Program-made: the position numbers and the translations under genes
Notes under the pieces: generated by a model
The model's database searches: none
What the model was told of the DNA's origin: nothing
Seen by the model: only the letters and a program-made list of their open reading frames with translations
Assembly: GCA_034359265.1 (NCBI GenBank)
Contig: CP136890.1
Coordinates: 67,581,501 to 67,645,500, forward strand
Direction: 5' to 3'
From: Canna indica
Lineage: Eukaryota > Streptophyta > Magnoliopsida > Zingiberales > Cannaceae
DNA length: 64,000 bases
Shown here: piece by piece, positions 54,051-63,583 of the stretch
Position numbering within the stretch: position 1 is the stretch's first letter
Layout: every line of letters starts with the position of its first letter

Positions 54051-54330
54051 TTCAATATATGATCTCAACAAAGCTTGCTCGGTCACCAATAAAGGATGAA
54101 ACACCTTTGCCACCTTTGCCAAACTATGGACAAAAACCTCTTCCCAATAATTCGAATTGAAGATCGACATGTGAAGATGGAACAAGACCAGGCACGTCAT
54201 ATCTATGATATAGTGCCGGAACATATGGCACACTAGAAATGCCATTATCTTCAAAGATTCGTCGGACATAATAAATAAACAACACTATGAGGTCTTCCAA
54301 CTCTTTTTGGAATATAATTATGTACCACAA
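54051..54330 (-). pseudogene. Caulimovirid-like fragment on the opposite strand
   Basis: The minus strand has an open piece (54330-54124) with YYVRRIFEDNG and RYDVPGLVPSSHVDL, followed after a stop by GVSSFIGDRASF. This looks like part of a viral movement-protein domain, but similarity is judged from memory. It joins directly to the inverted promoter copy, which would not be adjacent in a viral genome, so it marks a rearrangement junction. Confidence 0.4.
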
Positions 54331-54708
54331 TCATTAGGCTTTACTAGTTGTAGACCCGAAGCTCGGGAAAATGAACGTAAATATGCATCATGTGGCCCCT
54401 CAAACCTCACTTTCTCTCTCTAAAAAAATACAATTAAGCTGAAGAAATTAACTGGTGGAACATTTTTAGTTCTCAAATTCACAAAGATTTGCAGATCAGG
54501 AGATGAAACATTACATAGAAGTACATGAGTCTTCAAGTCTAAATCTATGTCCTCATCTGTATTTTAATTACACGAAGCAAAGATATATGGTGAGGCAAAA
54601 AACTACTCAGTAGTGCAGATTACAAGACTGAGACCAACAAATGCATCGATCCATGCAATATTCTCCCTCTCTTCATCTTCTTCCCCTGACGCTTGAGCTT
54701 TTGCAGAA
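54331..54708. other. 3' flank of the small host gene
   Basis: AT-rich, probably contains the 3' UTR of the minus-strand gene ending at 54709. Nothing else recognised. Confidence 0.45.
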
Positions 54709-55065
54709 CTAATCCTCAGGGATGCTCTCCAGCATCGGCTGCCACGCCCCGAAGCTTGACCTGCTTTGCTGAATCTTCTGCTTGTCGAGCTTAAAACCCA
54801 CAAGCTTGTTCACCATCTCCTCTTGCCCTTGCACATAGAAAGCCAGCAACTGGGCTGCCTCCTTCTTGCTGAGCACCAGCTTCAATCTTATGCCTCCCTT
54901 CTTCTCCTCCTCATCCTCCTCGGATATTGTTGCCTTCTTCGGCTTCCGATTTAGCAGCCAACTACATAGAGTGCTGAGAGCAGGGACCTTCTTCTTTCTT
55001 GAAGCCTGCATGGCTTCTTTAGCTTCTCCCTCCTGCGCCAAGCAATTGCCAAAGAGCTTCATCAT
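54709..55065 (-). CDS. Small uncharacterised plant protein, single exon
   Basis: 118 codons from ATG 55065 to TGA 54709. Start MMKLFGNCLAQEGEAKEAMQ, basic middle (SRKKKVPALSTLC, WLLNRKPKK), acidic EEDEEEKK, then IRLKLVLSKKEAAQLLAFYV and a C-terminal WQPMLESIPED. The LKLVLSKKE...LL and W.P.LE.IPE pattern recalls a family of short uncharacterised plant proteins with N-terminal GNC-like ends. A Met-Gly myristoylation start is not present here because two Met and Lys-Leu-Phe precede GN. GC-richer than its surroundings, no stops, and a TATA box lies 90 bases upstream, so I regard it as a true host gene. Function unknown. Confidence 0.75.
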   Translation of the reverse strand: MMKLFGNCLAQEGEAKEAMQASRKKKVPALSTLCSWLLNRKPKKATISEEDEEEKKGGIRLKLVLSKKEAAQLLAFYVQGQEEMVNKLVGFKLDKQKIQQSRSSFGAWQPMLESIPED

Positions 55066-55151
55066 GGAGGGAGAGAAGGAGAAGGAGAAGGAGAAGGGGA
55101 GGGCAAAGAGATGGCAAGCATAGGGATGTGATAAGCAAAATAGAGGAGTTA

Positions 55152-55162
55152 CTTATATAGAA
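55152..55162 (-). promoter_or_regulatory. TATA box of the small host gene
   Basis: On the minus strand TTCTATATAAGTAACTCC lies about 90 bases upstream of the start codon at 55065. Spacing suits a short 5' UTR that includes the GGAGAAGGAGAAGG-type purine (pyrimidine on the coding strand) tract at 55073-55100. Confidence 0.6.
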
Positions 55163-55169
55163 TTAAGTA

Positions 55170-56318
55170 AGCCTATTATTAGGAAAGAGATGTGAAGTTT
55201 CGGAGTCAACAAGGAGAGCACATGACATGGGAGGAGGACGCCGCCATAGATGAGAAAAGTTTGAACAACTCCGTAATTGTTGCTTGTGGCTCATTTACTT
55301 TCCATGGAAAAGAAAAGGTATATGTTTGCTGAGTCACATGTACTTCCACAGTTTCAAGTCCTAGCTGACTTAATCCAATTACATGTGTATTGGAATATTA
55401 ACTTTTACCCAAAATATATATAATATTCTCAAAATCTCTCTTGATCTACGTTGAAAGTAAAATTAAGCGTGTGAATGGAAAGGTGTCACAAGTTATCTTT
55501 GTTTGCATCTTTTCCTCATATAAGAGGGCAAGATGAAATTCTACTCCTCAGTTTGTCTGGTTTGTATTATACTTATTTTCTTATTTCTTCAGCGAATGAA
55601 ACATATAAAGTCCTTTGTGATTCACGGAAGGCTCAAGAAAAATAGCTTTCTTTATAGCCTTAGTTTTATCTAAGATTAGTAAATTAGTTGTTTAATTAAC
55701 ATTGTCAAATTTGATCAAACATAGTTATCAAGTTTAACAATCAAATTATCCGATCAAGTTTTTATACCGATGGCTCAATTTTTTATATTTATTTTTTCTG
55801 TAACTTATAAGACTCGCTGAATTGATTGGACCAACATATAACTTGTCAAAGCTGTGATCCAATCTGTTTGTTCAGTTTGAGTTTAAAAAGCTGTCTAGAA
55901 GAAGCATGTTCGCTTTGAGATAAAAAAGATTAAAAAAAAAACAAGGAGAGCAAATTGGATTGATTGCAGAATTGTTATTCTTTTGCATAATTCTTAGCTT
56001 AATTACCCTCTTACACTTAATGGTCAGCCCATGCATTAGAAAGTCATACTTTCATATGGGAATGGTAGGTGCAACTTATTTTTATTTATGGATTGAGAAC
56101 ACTCTTTTGTTTGTCATGGAATATATACAGAATCCAAATATATAAAGCATTACCTCATGGTGTGAGTCATTAATAGCCAGCTTTGATTATTTTTAATTTT
56201 ATGAGACTAACAACCATAAAATTAAGCATGCAAGTTATCCAAATATCTAATTATATAATTTCAAATTGGACATATATATCTATCATGGAGTGTGATGTAA
56301 AATTTCTTTTTGACCTAC
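55170..56318. other. Intergenic region upstream of the small gene
   Basis: AT-rich, no supported gene. A 60-codon frame at 55960-56145 has hydrophobic content but no family and no supporting signals. Ends at the CACTA terminus at 56319. Confidence 0.45.
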
Positions 56319-56441
56319 CACTACTAGGTATTTGTTTAATTCCTACCGTCTATCAGTGACAGTCGACATAGCTATCGCTAAGCCGATATCCACTCCTACC
56401 GTAGCTAATTGGTAAAAAAAGATGTATTTTGCGATGACATA
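56319..56441 (+). mobile_element. CACTA-type terminus cut by the copia element
   Basis: Starts CACTACTAGGTATTTG, close to the CACTACTAGAAATATG end of the element at 58645, and contains GGTAAAAAAAGATGTATTTT and GCGATGACA, resembling subterminal motifs near 63300 (AAATACATCTTCTGCGATG). The copia LTR begins at 56442. The rest of this element should resume right of the copia, outside the window. Confidence 0.5.
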
Positions 56442-58002
56442 TGTTGGCCTAAGGTTTTCAACCTTGTCCTAATCTCGATTTTGATGATAACAAGCATGAA
56501 ACTAATGATTTCATAGAATAATATTTTCAGGTTCTATATCGGTTTGCTCGAGACGTCCCTGATCAAGAAAACTGGAGAAATCAGAGAATTCAGCAAGAGG
56601 ACACCTCATCAATGCTCGGGATTCATCGGGAAGGTTGAGTATGTCTAGGTCTAGAGTGTCTAGATTATATGTATATTCTCTATTTCATGCATAAGAACCC
56701 AAAAACCGAAACCCGAACTCCGAAAATTTGAAAACCAGAAAAATCAGAAAACGACCCAAAAATCTTCTAAGTCTAGTGAGCTTCTTGGAGGGCTACATGA
56801 TTTAGACATTTTCTTAGCACCAAAATTTCCGATAATTGTTCCTTGGGTAGAAACAAGTTAAAGTCCGATTTTTAAAGAATTTTTGGAAACCTTTAACCTA
56901 TTCATATTTGACACGAGAGATTTTAAATTTTTTAGTTTTCACAAATTAGTACTAGAACCAAAAATTTAGATTTTGATCCATTTTGATTTTTTTGATATTT
57001 TCGTTGAATCCAAATAGCAGATATTTCCTTATTTAACATTTATATTTTAAATTTAACGAAGAATAAAAACAAATAGAGACATTAACTTAGAATTAAAAAA
57101 TATATAAACAAGGTTTAACCTGCTTTAACAGCAGGTTATCGGTCGACCCTCGATCGATTCGCCGGAGATCGACTGGCGGAAGGCAATGGCTCTATTTTGA
57201 GCCGTTGTGTGGTTTCATCCGAGCCATACTCGTTTGGTTCCCTATGAATAAGCCTCCTCAGCCTTCCTCACATCTCTGAACACTTATTGAGCTATTCTAT
57301 GAGATATTGAGCCCTTGACTGAACCACTTTTCATCAAACCCTAGCCTTGAATCAAAATTTCTTGATTGAGCCTCAAATTCATCGTTTCATCTTCAAAGAC
57401 ATCAAAAGGAGCTAGGATTCTTCATTTGAGAACTAAGTTTGTAATTGTTTATGTTTTGCTCTCATTACTTGTATATTTTGTGGTTTAATTCTCCATTCTT
57501 GAAGTTGTGAAAACCTAAGTTACTAGATTGTTTGATTGGGTGGTTGTCTTGGTTGTAAGGCATAAGTCCACCGGGTTTAGTTAGTTTACTAGGATTGAAT
57601 TTGTTGTCATTTAGAGTTTGAGGTGGGAGAGTGCCTTTGGTCAAAAGGTGGAGATTTTCGTGTGTAGAAGTGCCTTTAGCTTGAGAGAGGAAATTCTCCG
57701 GTGCAAATTCCTCATTATAAGGAAACAAATTAATCTAGTAAAGCTAAGTTGAAAATCCTAAGCGGGGTACTTAGGTAGTGGAGTAGGCATTGGTGCCGAA
57801 CTACTATAAATCATTATGTTTGCATTGCCTCTACTTGTGTTTGCTTTTTTGACATATTTACTTTGCTTCTGTTTGCTATTAAATTTGTGAATTGCTTAAG
57901 TAACCTAAGAATCGATTAAACCAGATTTAGGTTAAGTTTTTTGATAACACACTATATATTCACCCCCGTTCCCTCTAGTGTAGGCCGGCCATTCGACTTA
58001 CA
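56442..58002 (+). repeat. 5' LTR of copia family B element
   Basis: TGTTGGCCTAAGGTTTTCAA to ...CATTCGACTTACA, 1561 bp, ending three bases before the PBS. The palindrome module is reduced to GGTCGACCCTCGATCGATTC at 57141-57160. The stem TAGTGG...CTACTA at 57776-57806 has one changed base. Start resembles 10807 and 46043 (reverse). Confidence 0.85.
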
Positions 58003-58004
58003 TT

Positions 58005-58016
58005 TGGTATCAAAGC
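58005..58016 (+). promoter_or_regulatory. Primer binding site (tRNA-iMet type, one change)
   Basis: TGGTATCAAAGC follows the LTR; the usual plant copia site is TGGTATCAGAGC, so one base is altered. It sets orientation as plus. Confidence 0.85.
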
Positions 58017-58069
58017 GGGTCATAGCTTGAGATTTCACCATCTCTACTACAATTTGTTTGGATTCGGAA

Positions 58070-58641
58070 ATGACACTAGAGTCGGTCATTTTTATATCTC
58101 CTAGGTTCGACGAGTCTAGCTTTGGTCTCTGGAAGGGTAGAATGTACAATTTCCTAAAGACTCAAGGTTTAGATGTTTTCAACATGATAAAAATCAAATA
58201 TGTTGAACCTAGATATTAATGAAATGCATGCTTGGAATGAAAATGAGATTGATATGTTTAAATTGAATGCTCAAGCTATGAATCTCATATATTGCACCTT
58301 GCCAAATGAATTTTTTGAAAAGTTATATATAGTACATCGGCTTTTGATGTTTGGGTAATTTTGAAATGTTATGAAGGTGGTGATGACAATTGTCATCTAG
58401 CCACAACTAACCGCTCTTTTGATGCGTATAGTGCTTTTAGTCAAAGGAGCAACTCTAAGAGTCGAAAATGAAAGGTAATTTGCCATGCTTGCAATGAAAA
58501 GAGGAATGCGAAGAAAAATTGCCTTAGTATGAAGAACAAGGCAAGGAAGATGTCAAGTGCTTCTACCTTCACTTCTCATTCACTTGAAGCATCATCTGCC
58601 CATGACTATGAAGTCACTTCCAAAATTAACTGCATGGATAC
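58070..58641 (+). pseudogene. Copia gag, 5' part, split by CACTA
   Basis: ATG 58070 opens MTLESVIFISPRFDESSFGL and WKGRMYNFLKTQGLDVF, the UBN2-type gag start. Stops appear near 58217 and a frameshift follows. A zinc knuckle remnant reads CHACNEKRNAKKNC (about 58482), with Asn in place of the His ligand, so zinc binding is doubtful. The Ser-rich region EASSAHDYEVTSKINCMDTN ends at the CACTA insertion. Confidence 0.8.
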
Positions 58642-58664
58642 GAACACTACTAGAAATATGACCA

Positions 58665-58860
58665 TCTGCGACAGCCTAGCTGGCAGTAGCAGATGTGACG
58701 GTTCTACGACCGTCGGCAACGGGGTCGTAAGGGGTCATTATTGCGACGACGTTGTGGATCGCGGAACTCACCGTCGCGAAAATACCACCCACACGATGGC
58801 CTAGCTACCAAGTTGCGACCGCGTGTCGCGGTCGCAAAATCATCGGAACATTAATTTAAA
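58665..58860. repeat. CACTA left subterminal repeats
   Basis: Repeated ATCTGCGAC, ACGACCGTCGG, TTGCGACG, TGCGACCGCGTGTCGCGGTC and GTCGCAA, the last forming a hairpin around 58820-58840. In known CACTA elements such clustered short motifs are transposase binding sites. Confidence 0.75.
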
Positions 58861-59154
58861 AGCCCGCCTACCCTTTTCTCTTCGCCGCACGCTCTCTCAC
58901 TCTCACGACTCTCTGCGATTTGTCTTCCGCCAATTGCTGACTGCTGACCGCCGACCACTGATCGCCTCTTGCGCCGCCGGTATTGCTCTCTCTCTCTCTC
59001 TCTGTGTCTCTCTCGGGCTGCCGAAACCCTAGCCGCCGTCAGCTACGGTTTCGGCCGACGACGGAGAAATAGGAGGGCAACATATCACAAATAGAAGGGA
59101 GAGAGACGCTGCGGTGCTCTCCCACTATCTTTGGAATCGAGGAAGAGAAGAACG

Positions 59155-59264
59155 ATTGCGGATGAGAGGGTGAAGGAGGAGGCTCTGCGGACTATTGCCC
59201 TATTCCAATTCCTCCCCTAGCTGGTCGTCTTCGACCTCGACTACACCCTTTGGCCTTTCTACTG
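59155..59264 (+). pseudogene. Captured first exon of an MDP-1-like HAD phosphatase gene
   Basis: The frame reads ADERVKEEALRTIALFQFLP, stop, LVVFDLDYTLWPFY and two bases of the next codon, then GTAATTAAG at 59265. FDLDYT is the catalytic DxDx(T/V) motif of HAD phosphatases, and DLDYTLWPFY with the flanking VKEEAL...LP is specific to magnesium-dependent phosphatase 1. The start codon position has ATT (59155-59157) instead of ATG and an expected Arg codon is TAG. The exon ends at a GT, so the copy came from genomic DNA with its intron. Dead fragment; rest of the gene is not seen. Confidence 0.75.
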
Positions 59265-61022
59265 GTAATTAAGTTCCCAGCCGTAACGAGCGACTACTTT
59301 TCCAAACCCTACCTTCTCCTCGATCCCATGTTCATGTTTTCGTTCTGTTTAATCTGTTGGTTCAAGCTGCTTGACGAAGATGCCTTTCGCAGTTTCAATC
59401 CCTTCTTATACCATGTGGTTAATTATACCCCAAAAATTAGATTTTTCTGTAATTCGGAGGTTTTTTTGATATGTGCGAGAAGCTTTTGAAAATGTAGTGC
59501 TTCTTTGATTCGATGTAGCGGTGGTTTGAAGATGGATGGAGAGGATTTTGATGTGATTGAAATTTGTTCAAATGTTGAGTGCTCTTCAGCACAACTTCTT
59601 TTCACGATTCGTATAGTTAAATTGACTAGGTGTATTTACTTGTACAGGGCATAAACTAGAGTAGCTAATAAAATATGAGGGGAAGATTGTTTTTGAATAT
59701 GGTAGTTTAATTTGGATAAACGGTTGCCAGGATACTTCAATAGAAATTCTTGGATGCTTATATTTATCAGCCCCAGTTTGTACTTAGATTATAGCAGTAC
59801 ATGTACATGAGAATGGAACTGGGAACTGTTGGTATCTTTCATCTTATCATTCGATTCTTCTCTATTGTAACAAATTCTTCATGACATTCATAAGAGGGTA
59901 CTAATGCCACCATATATCTACCATCTGCAGACTTCAACCATGCTAATCATTTAATATTGTCATATAATAAAATCCTCATGTGTCATCAACTTGTGAATGG
60001 AAGACAAAACTTGGGAAGGTAATGCATGGTGATATCTCTGTTAGCCAAAAACACATTGTTAGTTGCAAGAAAAATTTGAGAGATGGATGGTTGGATGACA
60101 GTGATCTCTCTTTGTGCATGGCAGAAGAGGGTCATGGAGTAATGAAGAGGGTGAAGCTATAAGGGATTAAGGGGTAAGAAACAGTTGAGAGGAGAGGGAG
60201 AATTATTACTAAATTGGTTAGACATGCAGCAGAGCAAGAATTTAGGCCTGGCTCAGATACAACATAAGATATATATCTATATATGTAATTTTCAGAATAT
60301 GCATGCATACAAGTTTTCTAAAAGTAGATTTCAATTCTCAGTACTACCACAAGAAGCTTCTCTCACCTTTTATGCAATCCATCCCACTAGTAGAATGTAT
60401 TGCTATAATTCTCAGTATCTGATATGGATTTCTTGCCTCAATATCCAGTTGTATCTACTGATAAGTCTTCCAACTAATTTAAAATCTTACTGTCTCCTGA
60501 CCTGATCAAATTGATAGCTAGAATTTCTTTGGAGTTTTTGCTTTTATTTCTTTTTGTCAGAATTATTCCTCAGTGCACTTGACTCTGTTTCTCTCCTTTG
60601 TCTTCATCTAAATTTTTCCAATTTCACTACAAGAAAATAGAACACTATTTGTGAATTGTGACCGACTTTTCTTCCACAAATCTTCTGTTGTGATGAGGAA
60701 CTATTTGCAAAGTTTTTCTAATAAGAGATTAACTACTCCTGTTGAGTGTGTTGGCTGAAAATGGAATGCATAGAAAGCAATTTCTCTAAGCCTGCAAGTG
60801 TTTGTTTTAATGCTTCACAGGTGCCATGCTATAAAATCTTGAAGTGGTTAAAAAATTGCAAATTTATGTAGGAAATGCCAATAAAATTTGATTCTTGCTT
60901 TGTTTCTATATATCACCAAACAAACTGAATATGCATATATCGCCAAATAAAGCCTGCATGTAATGCTGGTCTGTAATTTTTTATTGTGGTGTTAATTAAA
61001 TTTGTTCTTACCTTGTTGGCAG
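59265..61022 (+). other. Captured or element-internal noncoding DNA
   Basis: Intron-like, AT-rich sequence following the MDP-1 donor. A short frame at 59980-60162 ends in MAEEGHGVMKRVKL but has no family I know. Whether it all derives from the MDP-1 gene or several capture events cannot be told. T-rich stretches near 60540-60620. Confidence 0.4.
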
Positions 61023-61100
61023 GTTATTGACCAAACGAAAGAAAATATCGAAAAGAAACAAGCCTTGACATACGAGGAAATGGAAGCAGAACGCGAAGAG
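61023..61100 (+). pseudogene. Exon-like piece of an unidentified gene in the CACTA
   Basis: 78 bases, open for 26 codons (VIDQTKENIEKKQ, ALTYEEMEAEREE), preceded by TTGGCAG and followed by GTAATG, so bounded like an internal exon of phase 0. The highly charged helical peptide is not typical of transposase. It may be a second captured host exon. Confidence 0.5.
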
Positions 61101-61881
61101 GTAATGATCCATTTCACTCTTACAGTAATACTGTTCTAGTGGTAGCAAATATGTAAGAGCTGTTGAATTGACGTGGATCATTACCATGGAATGTACTTTC
61201 ACTGTGTTATATATCTTCAATTTTTTTGGATTATTTCTTTTCAATCAAGTTCATAATTATATGGGATTAGTTAGCACGTGTAGCTTATGAAAATTTTAGA
61301 TCATGCTTGTTGTGAAATCCAAAAATCACAGCTCATGTCTACGTTCCTATTTAATACTTTGGTTTAGAAGTAAACCAAGTGTATCGTCCCTACACTGCGA
61401 CTTGTATTGATTAATGATAAACAATATAGAATTATCCATATTTTGCTCAAATACTTTGTTAGTGGACATAAGCGGATGACGCAAGTTTGATTTTCTAGTA
61501 CTCTTAATGCATCCCATTCACCAGTCATTACTTTCTTTCATCACCCGTCCTTTTGTTGGTTGATGTCTGTGCTTAGTATATTGTTTCATTATTTTAGTTT
61601 GATCTCTATTTGTTCCAAAGTTTCATTGTTTTAGTTTGATCTCTATTTTTGATCTCTACTTGATGTATGTGCTTATTTTATCTTACCATTTTCTTTGTTT
61701 GTTGTTAAACATGAGAATTTTAGTTTTCTAGTTTTCATTTTTCTACATATGAACACAACAATGGGATGAAAGAAGATAATGAATCCAAGTTTCAAGTTGG
61801 AGTTTTAGTATTGGACTTTATATGTTGTAGTTTGCTTAATTTATTAATATATAATTTGAGGTTAGTACTATATATCTGTAG

Positions 61882-63137
61882 ATGTCGCGAGCACCACTAC
61901 TAGCCGTGGCATCGGGACCTTCAACGTCCACCGCAGTGCTGCCACCACCACCGGCCCCGGAGGCTCGAGGTCGTCGTAGGCCTCATGGGTCTAATCGGGG
62001 GCTCGTGCACCTTCATTGACCGACCAACGTCAGTGGATATCGCCATTCAGGCTCAGGTGGAAGATGCTTGGGAAGCTTATAATAAGAAGCTTTTCAAGGA
62101 TATCCTCCATCGGGCACGGGATGAGGCGCGAGCGAGTGTAGGCGGTAATAGAGATACGCCTATGGATGCACTCAAGGGACACGGGCCAACCTGGATGCAG
62201 GTCGACATATGGGATCGACTATGTGACATCTGAGCGTTGGAGGGATGGCAGGGTGCCTCCTGGACGGTGCACCAGAATCGGATGATGCTGGTCGAGGGAT
62301 ATGTCGCCCGACATACCGGTGGGTCCATCCCATTTATCAACCACGAGCGTTGATTGGTAAGTAATTTAATAATTATTTTTATTATTTATTTATTATTATA
62401 GAAAAAGTAATTATATTTATTTTATTGTAGGCCGACGCAAGACAAGCAGGGGACGCTCATCCCTGCTGATCCTCTAAGGGTCTTCGAGGAGACACATAGA
62501 TACTAGCGTGGTCCTTGTCGGGGTGAGTTCATCAGCAAGAGGCCGGAGATGGTAATAGTAAGTTAATATTTTTTTTAAAAATATCTAATTCTATATATGT
62601 ATAATTAATTAATTAAATTAATTAATTAATTTTTATTTAAAGACCACGTATAGTGAGTTGGTGACAAAGCGGGGAGGTGACCCTGCGCAGCATTAGCTTG
62701 ATGTTGACGCATGGATGCAGGTGACACGCGTCGGCCACGACCACGTATATGGTATTGGCATAACGGCCCACACACAGGCGTTGTTGCAGCCACTTGGTAT
62801 AGGGTCGTCTACTTTCACCTCCTCCGTCGTTGGTCCATCAACATAACGTGCGAATCAGGACCGATTAGGGGCCGTCGAGACTACTCGATCAGGCATGCCT
62901 CAACGCCGACATGGCCGCTATGAGAGATACTATGATGCAGATGGCTCAGCATATGGCGCAAATTGACCCAGTACATGGCACATATATCTTCTATCATACC
63001 CAGTGCTTCGGCTCCTCTGTCTCCCCCATCATTTAGTGCGACGACATCAGCATCAAATCCATCATCATCATCATCGACGCCGACTGATGTGCTTCCCGCA
63101 GCCCCTCTCCACGCTGCCTTGCCCGCCGCTACTTGAT
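61882..63137 (+). pseudogene. Plant CACTA-associated transposase (Transposase_24-like), several exons, damaged
   Basis: Starts ATG 61882 (MSRAPLLAVASGPSTS, then a Pro-rich segment). After a frame change, 61985-62345 encodes KLFKDILHRARDEARA, GPTWMQVDIWDRLCDI, a TGA, then GWQGASWTVHQNRM and ARHTGGSIPF, the conserved core of Pfam Transposase_24. Intron 62357-62430 has GTAAGT and TTGTAG ends. The next exon reads DKQGTLIPADPLRVFEETHR with a TAG. A further exon from about 62642 has TTYSELVTKRGGDPAQ and a C-terminal Ser/Pro-rich tail. Such proteins are regular companions of CACTA transposase. At least three stops or shifts. Confidence 0.75.
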
Positions 63138-63304
63138 GCGCCTGATCATTGATGTACTTTTTTGATATTTTATTTTGATATAATGTAAATATTATTTTTT
63201 TGATACGATGTAAAAAATATTTTGATACTTATATATTATAATTTGCTATATTTTGTTTCATATGTGTTTTAATTAAATATTGGAACATGAATTTATAAAA
63301 AAAT

Positions 63305-63560
63305 ACATCTTCTGCGATGGCGCTGCGACCGCAGTAGCCGTCGCAGATGCCATGACTTAGTCGCGTGAAGCGGTCGCAAATAACTATGCGATGGCTTTTA
63401 CGATGATCTTCGGCGGTTGCAAAATCTACATCTTTGTCGTTGGTGACGTGGTGGTCGCATAGACTCTACGATGAGCCTATCCACGACGAACTCTTTGCGA
63501 ACGCAACTTTGGTCGCAAGCTCATCTGCGACGGCTCTGCGACCGCAGAGGCTATCGCAGA
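63305..63560. repeat. CACTA right subterminal repeats
   Basis: Multiple GCGACCGCAG, GTCGCAGATG, GCGGTCGCAAA, GGTCGCATAG and TCATCTGCGACGG motifs, matching the left cluster. Ends 20 bases before the TIR. Confidence 0.75.
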
Positions 63561-63583
63561 TGATGAAGTTTTTGGTAGTGGAA

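Larger units (their letters stand above)
58645..63580 (+). mobile_element. CACTA (En/Spm) transposon with captured host exon, TSD GAA
   Basis: 4936 bp. Starts CACTACTAGAAATATGACC and ends ...GAAGTTTTTGGTAGTG; GAA flanks both sides (58642-58644 and 63581-63583), the 3-bp duplication of this superfamily. Subterminal regions (58665-58860 and 63305-63560) are filled with CTGCGAC, GCGGTCGC and GTCGCAG motifs in both orientations. The interior has a fragment of a host MDP-1-type phosphatase gene near the left end, an exon-like piece of another gene, and a Transposase_24-like gene near the right. Confidence 0.88.
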
